From the NCBI GenBank assembly GCA_964644025.1, contig CAZXVW010000145.1:1-10977 (forward strand): a stretch of 10,977 nt of DNA, given 5' to 3'. Both the position numbers and the translations under genes were made by a program. The stretch comes from CAZXVW01 sp964644025 (GTDB lineage: Bacteria; Acidobacteriota; Terriglobia; Bryobacterales; Bryobacteraceae). Shown in pieces: positions 7,453 through 10,977 of the stretch. The notes beneath the pieces are model-generated. The model worked only from the letters and a program-made list of their open reading frames with translations, was not told the origin of the DNA and did not search any database. Each line of letters starts with the position of its first letter. Position 1 is the first letter of the stretch.

Positions 7453-7470
7453 GGATTCAGGATATAATCC
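7453..7470 (+). promoter_or_regulatory. TATAAT -10 box within a small dyad
   Basis: A perfect TATAAT (7463-7468) is followed 7 nt later by A7475, right where the closing helix of the structured RNA begins. No good -35 hexamer is seen at 16-18 nt. GGATT (7453-7457) and AATCC (7466-7470) make a short inverted repeat that overlaps the -10 box, which could be an operator or chance. Confidence 0.5.
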
Positions 7471-7474
7471 CATT

Positions 7475-7605
7475 ACTGTCGTCAGGGATGCGAACGGGTC
7501 TCACCGGTCGCCAGCGCCCTGCCGGGGGTCCTCGAGCCCATCCGAGCCGTAAGAGACGACCGCAGCCCACTGGCGCCAGCGGGTTGCAGGCCGCGCGACG
7601 ACAGA
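7475..7605 (+). ncRNA. Structured RNA, candidate 6S RNA (or structured 5' leader)
   Basis: CTGTCGTC (7476-7483) and GACGACAG (7597-7604) form a perfect 8-bp closing helix that begins at the start site predicted from TATAAT 7463-7468. The helix can continue with GCG 7490-7492/CGC 7594-7596 and CGG 7495-7497/CCG 7591-7593. On the 3' side of the interior bubble is a hairpin, GCAGCCC 7562-7568 with GGGTTGC 7581-7587. An apical arm pairs CGGTCG (7505-7510) with CGA-CCG around 7543-7549 (G7546 bulged). A closing stem, a central bubble with a 3'-side hairpin and an apical arm is the plan of 6S RNA, which binds sigma70-RNA polymerase. Blocks TCCGAG, CCGTAAGA, GACGAC and GGGTTGCAGGC line up in order with E. 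coli 6S as I remember it. At about 131 nt it is shorter than the usual ~180 nt. It ends just before the ribosome-binding site of the next gene with no terminator, so a cis-regulatory leader is the main alternative. Confidence 0.5.
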
Positions 7606-7620
7606 GTGGAGACGTTTCCC

Positions 7621-8880
7621 ATGGCCGCTCCCAAGCCTTCCCTGTCAAAGAAAATCATCCAGACGGTGCTCGGCAATAAGCCGCCGGTCCCAGCGGACGG
7701 TGATCTCGAATACCTCGGGTACGAAATTACGGCTGGTTTCCAGCGGTTCAACCAGAAGGACGAAGTCTTCCGCCGATCCTGGTGGGATGAAACGGTGAAA
7801 AGCGACGCGGTGACGACCTTTTATAGAACGCACCGCGAACCGTTGCGGAACTGGCGCCGCGCTGATGGATTTGCGCAAAGAGATTACGCGTTCCGGAACG
7901 CGGCCTGGCACATCAGTGACCTGTTCACCGAGAGGCATCGTCAGCAAGGCCGTCGCGAGGGGTTTACCGACGCGTTTACCCAGAACAGCGCTCCGGCTTC
8001 CCGCAAGGCCGAGTTCGAATCCCCGGAGGCGGCGGCAAGGGAAATCAAGACCGTCGCCCGGGCGCTGGGGGCCGACGGCGCCGGCGTCACGGTACGGGAT
8101 CAGCGCTGGATGTACAGCGAGAAATACCAGGAGCTGATCCGCCGCTCGGCCCCAAATGACATTCCCGAGGACTTGAAGTGGGTCATTGTCATTTATCGGG
8201 GCATGGACTACGGCCTGGTGCGCACCGCGCCGTCGGCGCTGGGCAGCGCGGCCTCCGGCCTGGGGTATTCCCGTGATGCGGCGATTGTCATCTCCCTGGC
8301 GCAGTACATCCGGAACCTGGGTTACCGGGCGGTGGCTTCCCAGAACGATTCCGCGATGTCGATTCCCTATGCGATTCATGCCGGTCTTGGCGAATACGGG
8401 CGTCTCGGCCTGCTCATCACGAAGGATTTCGGCCCCCGGGTGCGCCTGGCGAAGGTCTTCACGGACTTGCCCCTGGCGCCGGATGAACCGGTGAATTTCG
8501 GGGTCAAGAAATTCTGCCGCATTTGCAAGCGGTGCGCCGAAGCCTGCCCGGCCGGGGCGCTCCCGCTGGGAGAACCGGCGGGCGATTCCGAAAGCCGGTC
8601 AACCCTGAAGGGCGTCAAGAAGTGGAGCGTGAACGCGCCGAAGTGCTTCGCCTACTGGGCGGCTCAGAACACGGACTGCTGCACCTGCATCCGTGTCTGT
8701 CCGTACAACAAGGACTATACGAAATGGCTTCACCGCCTTGGGCGGTGGCTGGCCGGCACGCGGCTGCGCCGACTGGTCCTCAAGCTCGATGACGCACTGG
8801 GCTACGGACAGCGCCTCCGGCCTTCCTCCTGGTGGAAACACGCCGAAAATCGGGACAGGAACCCAAGGGAGATTTTTTGA
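7621..8880 (+). CDS. Reductive dehalogenase (RdhA) family protein, no Tat signal
   Basis: RdhA enzymes use cobalamin and two 4Fe-4S clusters to remove halogens from organic compounds. This 419-residue homologue has the cobalamin-domain blocks GLGYSRDA (213-220), SQNDSAMSIPYAIHAGLGE (240-258) and LLITKDFGPRVRLAKVFTDL (264-283). The ferredoxin part follows: C299-x2-C302-x2-C305-x3-C309 and C342 with C353-x2-C356-x3-C360. Y216, N242 and R275 have the same spacing as the PceA active-site Tyr246, Asn272 and Arg305, so the catalytic set looks intact. There is no twin-arginine signal and no small RdhB-type anchor gene nearby, so it is probably cytosolic and not a classical respiratory dehalogenase. 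ATG 7621 is chosen because GGAG (7608-7611) lies 9 nt upstream; GTG 7606 has no such site. The last 11 codons and stop are exactly the left arm of an inverted repeat. The substrate is unknown; a non-halogenated one is possible. Confidence 0.82.
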   Translation: MAAPKPSLSKKIIQTVLGNKPPVPADGDLEYLGYEITAGFQRFNQKDEVFRRSWWDETVKSDAVTTFYRTHREPLRNWRRADGFAQRDYAFRNAAWHISDLFTERHRQQGRREGFTDAFTQNSAPASRKAEFESPEAAAREIKTVARALGADGAGVTVRDQRWMYSEKYQELIRRSAPNDIPEDLKWVIVIYRGMDYGLVRTAPSALGSAASGLGYSRDAAIVISLAQYIRNLGYRAVASQNDSAMSIPYAIHAGLGEYGRLGLLITKDFGPRVRLAKVFTDLPLAPDEPVNFGVKKFCRICKRCAEACPAGALPLGEPAGDSESRSTLKGVKKWSVNAPKCFAYWAAQNTDCCTCIRVCPYNKDYTKWLHRLGRWLAGTRLRRLVLKLDDALGYGQRLRPSSWWKHAENRDRNPREIF

Positions 8881-9029
8881 GCCGGCGGCTACAGCATCCA
8901 AACCACAAGATGTAGTATAGCCCAGCCGCACTCAGGGTAATACGGACGGCGAAGCGACGCCGTATCGCGGCCCAGGTTGTGGTCCGGGCGATTTCGAAAA
9001 ATCGTACTTGGGTTCCTGTCCCGGTTTTC
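8845..9029. repeat. 36-bp imperfect inverted repeat around a 113-bp centre (MITE/REPIN-like)
   Basis: Arms 8845-8880 and 8994-9029 are reverse complements at 31 of 36 positions, including a perfect 17-bp core CGGGACAGGAACCCAAG (8851-8867 against 9007-9023), a GAAAA end, and an inner GATTTTT block. The centre can fold too: ACCACAA 8902-8908 with TTGTGGT 8977-8983, ATACGG 8940-8945 with CCGTAT 8960-8965, and a hairpin CGATTT-CGAA-AAATCG at 8989-9004. TGGAAA occurs on both sides (8833-8838 and 9031-9036), but at unequal distances from the arms. No transposase is encoded, so it would be non-autonomous. A giant stem-loop acting on the mRNA 3' end is the alternative to a mobile element. Confidence 0.75.
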
Positions 9030-9067
9030 CTGGAAAGCTGTGACAGAATAATAAAGAGAGGCGTGCC

Positions 9068-9925
9068 ATGAACGGCTTGAAGACGGTTCTGCTGCTCGGG
9101 CTGATGAGTGGTCTGTTGCTGGTAGGCGGGGAAGCGCTGGGCGGCCGGCGAGGCCTGATCATCGGCCTGGTCATTGCCATCGGACTGAACTTCTTCAGCT
9201 ACTTTTTCTCCGACAAGATGGCGCTGGCCGCGTACCGCGCCCAGCCGGTGACTCCGGAACGGAATCCGGAAATCTATCGCCGCGTGGCGCCGCTGGTTCA
9301 GAACCTCTGCCGGCGCATGGATCTGCCGACGCCCAGACTCTGGGCGATCCCGGACGAATCACCGAACGCCTTCGCCACGGGTCGGAACCCGAAACACGCC
9401 TCGGTGGCGGTCACGGCCGGAATTCTCCGCCTGATGAATGATCGGGAGATCGAGGGAGTGCTGGCACACGAACTGGGCCACGTGAAGCACCGGGACATCT
9501 TGATCAGCTCGATCGCCGCCACCATCGCCACGGCCATCACCTTCCTGGCCCGGATGGCCTTTTTCTTCGGTGGCTCCCGTGACGATGACGAGGGCGCGAA
9601 CCCGATGGCCGGGCTCTTCATGCTGATCCTGGCGCCGATCGCGGCCTTGCTGATCCAGATGGCAATTTCGCGCACCCGCGAGTACGCGGCCGACGCCGCG
9701 GCAGCGAAATACGCCGGTTCGCCGGACGGTCTGATCAGCGGCTTGCGGAAATTGGAGACCTGGTCCCGGCGCATCCCCATGAACGCCTCGCCGGCGCATG
9801 AGCACATGTTCATCATCAAGCCTTTCAGCGGTAAGGCAATGATGCGGCTGTTCTCAACCCACCCTCCCACGGCTGAGCGGATTGCGCGCCTGGAAAAGCT
9901 CCGTTACCAATCCACCGATTTTTGA
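9068..9925 (+). CDS. htpX: HtpX-like M48 family membrane zinc metalloprotease
   Basis: HtpX proteases sit in the inner membrane and degrade misfolded membrane proteins, alongside FtsH. The 285-residue protein has two N-terminal transmembrane segments (about 5-23 and 28-48) and two more after the active site (about 146-167 and 182-200), the usual HtpX topology. The zinc site is HELGH (134-138) with the third ligand E205 in TREYAADAAAAKYAG (203-217). ESPNAFATGRNPKHASVAVT (97-116) and STHPPTAERI (263-272) are family blocks. The ATG at 9068 has GAGAGG (9056-9061) at 6 nt spacing. It starts 38 bp after the inverted repeat and is on the same strand as the dehalogenase-like gene, though the repeat probably separates their transcripts. 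A related generic M48 peptidase is the only serious alternative. Confidence 0.93.
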   Translation: MNGLKTVLLLGLMSGLLLVGGEALGGRRGLIIGLVIAIGLNFFSYFFSDKMALAAYRAQPVTPERNPEIYRRVAPLVQNLCRRMDLPTPRLWAIPDESPNAFATGRNPKHASVAVTAGILRLMNDREIEGVLAHELGHVKHRDILISSIAATIATAITFLARMAFFFGGSRDDDEGANPMAGLFMLILAPIAALLIQMAISRTREYAADAAAAKYAGSPDGLISGLRKLETWSRRIPMNASPAHEHMFIIKPFSGKAMMRLFSTHPPTAERIARLEKLRYQSTDF

Positions 9926-10113
9926 ACCGGGCCAATGGGATCGCCTCACCTCCGCGCGCCGGTATCGGTATCGCGCTCGCCTGCCGCGGCCGTACGGGAG
10001 CGGCTTGCTGCCTAAGTTGCCCGCTTCATCGCCCGCGGGATATGCTTATAGGTTTGACTCCGAAGCGACTTCGCGCTTGCCAATCTGAAGCTCTGTAATC
10101 TTCGAGAATCACT

Positions 10114-10977
10114 ATGCAGAATCTCCAACACATCGCACCGTTCATCGGCCTTCTTGGCATGGTCTGCGCCCTCATCGTGTACGGTCTGGTCATCCGCCAG
10201 CCGGCCGGCAACCAGAAGATGAGAGAGATCGCGGAAATGATCCACGCGGGAGCGATGGCGTTCCTCCGGCGCGAGTACACCATCCTCGCGGGTTTCGTGG
10301 TCATCGTGGCCGGCCTGCTGGCCTGGAAAATCGCCCCGCAAACAGCGTTATGTTTCATCAGCGGGGCCATCTGTTCCATGCTGGCCGGATTCACCGGAAT
10401 GCAGGCGGCCACCAGGGCCAACGTGCGGACCAGTGAAGCCGCCCGCTCGAAAGGAATGGCCGACGCACTGCTGGTGGCTTTCAATGGCGGTTCGGTGATG
10501 GGTCTGGCGGTGGCCGGCCTCGGACTGCTGGGCGTGGCGGCCTTCGCGGCCATTTACGCCGACCCGCAGCAGGCCGCCAACATCAACGGCTTCGCCATGG
10601 GCGCCAGCTCCATCGCCCTGTTCGCCCGAGTGGGCGGCGGCATCTACACCAAGGCCGCCGACGTGGGCGCCGACCTGGTAGGCAAGGTCGAAGCCGGTAT
10701 TCCTGAGGACGACCCGCGCAACCCCGGCGTCATCGCCGACAACGTGGGTGACAACGTAGGTGACACGGCCGGCATGGGGGCCGACATCTTCGAGTCCTAC
10801 GTCGGCTCGATGGTCGCCACCATCGCCATTGCGGCCACGCTGCCGCTGGCCGCCTTGCAGAAGCTGGCGGCGGATGGCGCAGCGGCCGCGGAGTTGCGCT
10901 CTCATCTGATGGCGCTGCCGGTGATCCTGGCCGCGGTGGGCTTGGTGGCCTCGCTGCTCGGCAACGTCTCCGTGCAG
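10114..10977 (+). CDS. hppA: Membrane-bound ion-translocating pyrophosphatase, N-terminal part (3' end outside window)
   Basis: This integral membrane enzyme couples hydrolysis of pyrophosphate to pumping of H+ or Na+ out of the cytoplasm, saving energy released by biosynthesis. The first 288 residues are visible of a family usually near 700. TM segments are evident at about 5-27, 56-72, 78-98 and 125-148. The pyrophosphate-site blocks are GGGIYTKAADVGADLVGKVE (174-193) and DNVGDNVGDTAGMGADIFES (209-228), with D224 and E227 at the ion-gate positions of TM6. The glutamate three residues after the aspartate fits Na+-pumping and K+-independent H+-pumping members better than plant-type K+-dependent H+ pumps; the deciding C-terminal residues lie outside the window. 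The ribosome-binding site is weak. The 188-bp gap after htpX holds a small CGAAG/CTTCG hairpin (10061-10073) and a TTGACT (10054-10059), but no convincing -10 at the right spacing. Confidence 0.95.
   Translation, partial: MQNLQHIAPFIGLLGMVCALIVYGLVIRQPAGNQKMREIAEMIHAGAMAFLRREYTILAGFVVIVAGLLAWKIAPQTALCFISGAICSMLAGFTGMQAATRANVRTSEAARSKGMADALLVAFNGGSVMGLAVAGLGLLGVAAFAAIYADPQQAANINGFAMGASSIALFARVGGGIYTKAADVGADLVGKVEAGIPEDDPRNPGVIADNVGDNVGDTAGMGADIFESYVGSMVATIAIAATLPLAALQKLAADGAAAAELRSHLMALPVILAAVGLVASLLGNVSVQ

Noticed and set aside
7475..7620. Cobalamin riboswitch ahead of a cobalamin-dependent enzyme
   Set aside because: Function would fit, but I do not see the conserved B12 box or the usual core elements, and the fold with a long-range closing helix fits 6S-type RNA better.
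7488..7679. Small plus-strand open frame (63 codons) in the structured-RNA region
   Set aside because: It has no good ribosome-binding site, runs into the dehalogenase-like gene in another frame, and its sequence is explained by paired RNA helices.
8833..9036. TGGAAA direct repeats as target-site duplication of the inverted-repeat element
   Set aside because: They lie 6 nt from the left arm but only 1 nt from the right arm, so they do not flank the arms symmetrically; a 6-mer match at this distance can be chance.
1..10977. tRNA, rRNA, CRISPR array, prophage or toxin-antitoxin genes
   Set aside because: I looked on both strands and found no tRNA cloverleaf, rRNA segment, regularly spaced repeats, integrase or small paired genes.

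Overview
This is a GC-rich bacterial window, apparently chromosomal. It has nine protein-coding genes, two of them cut by the window edges, packed on both strands with short intergenic gaps. The gene set is a Tat-exported Gfo/Idh/MocA oxidoreductase, a stand-alone NuoM, a secreted GH20 hexosaminidase, a cytosolic reductive-dehalogenase homologue and a membrane pyrophosphatase. It fits a free-living soil-type bacterium such as Acidobacteriota (Bryobacterales/Solibacterales-like). That placement is inferred from gene content and promoter style; no rRNA or other marker is present to prove it.

Layout: (1) 3-530 (+), the C-terminal half of FabD (fatty-acid synthesis), converging on (2) 554-1882 (-), the exported oxidoreductase. 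(3) A 229-bp divergent promoter region (1883-2111) carries a recognisable sigma70-type promoter for each side. (4) 2112-3677 (+) is NuoM without other nuo genes, converging on (5) 3694-4761 (-), a radical SAM/SPASM protein. This is divergent from (6) 4825-5724 (+), a TIGR01777/YfcH-type epimerase-like protein, followed at 68 bp by (7) 5793-7415 (+), a secreted GH20 beta-N-acetylhexosaminidase. (8) 7416-7620 is non-coding but highly structured: a hairpin, a TATAAT box, and a ~130-nt RNA closed by a perfect 8-bp terminal helix. Its architecture and several short sequence blocks resemble 6S RNA. (9) 7621-8880 (+) is the reductive-dehalogenase-family protein. (10) 8845-9029 is a 36-bp imperfect inverted repeat around a 113-bp centre; its left arm supplies exactly the last 11 codons and the stop of gene 9. 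(11) 9068-9925 (+) is an HtpX-like M48 membrane protease. (12) 10114-10977 (+) is the start of a membrane-bound ion-pumping pyrophosphatase (HppA).

The genes do not form one pathway. Membrane energetics is represented by NuoM and HppA, envelope sugar or glycan turnover by GH20 and the exported oxidoreductase, and membrane protein quality control by HtpX. The two most unusual items are both next to the dehalogenase-like gene: the 6S-like structured RNA just upstream of its start, and the mobile-looking inverted repeat that forms its 3' end. The dehalogenase homologue keeps residues at the spacing of the PceA active-site Tyr/Asn/Arg and both Fe-S clusters, but lacks a Tat signal and an RdhB partner.
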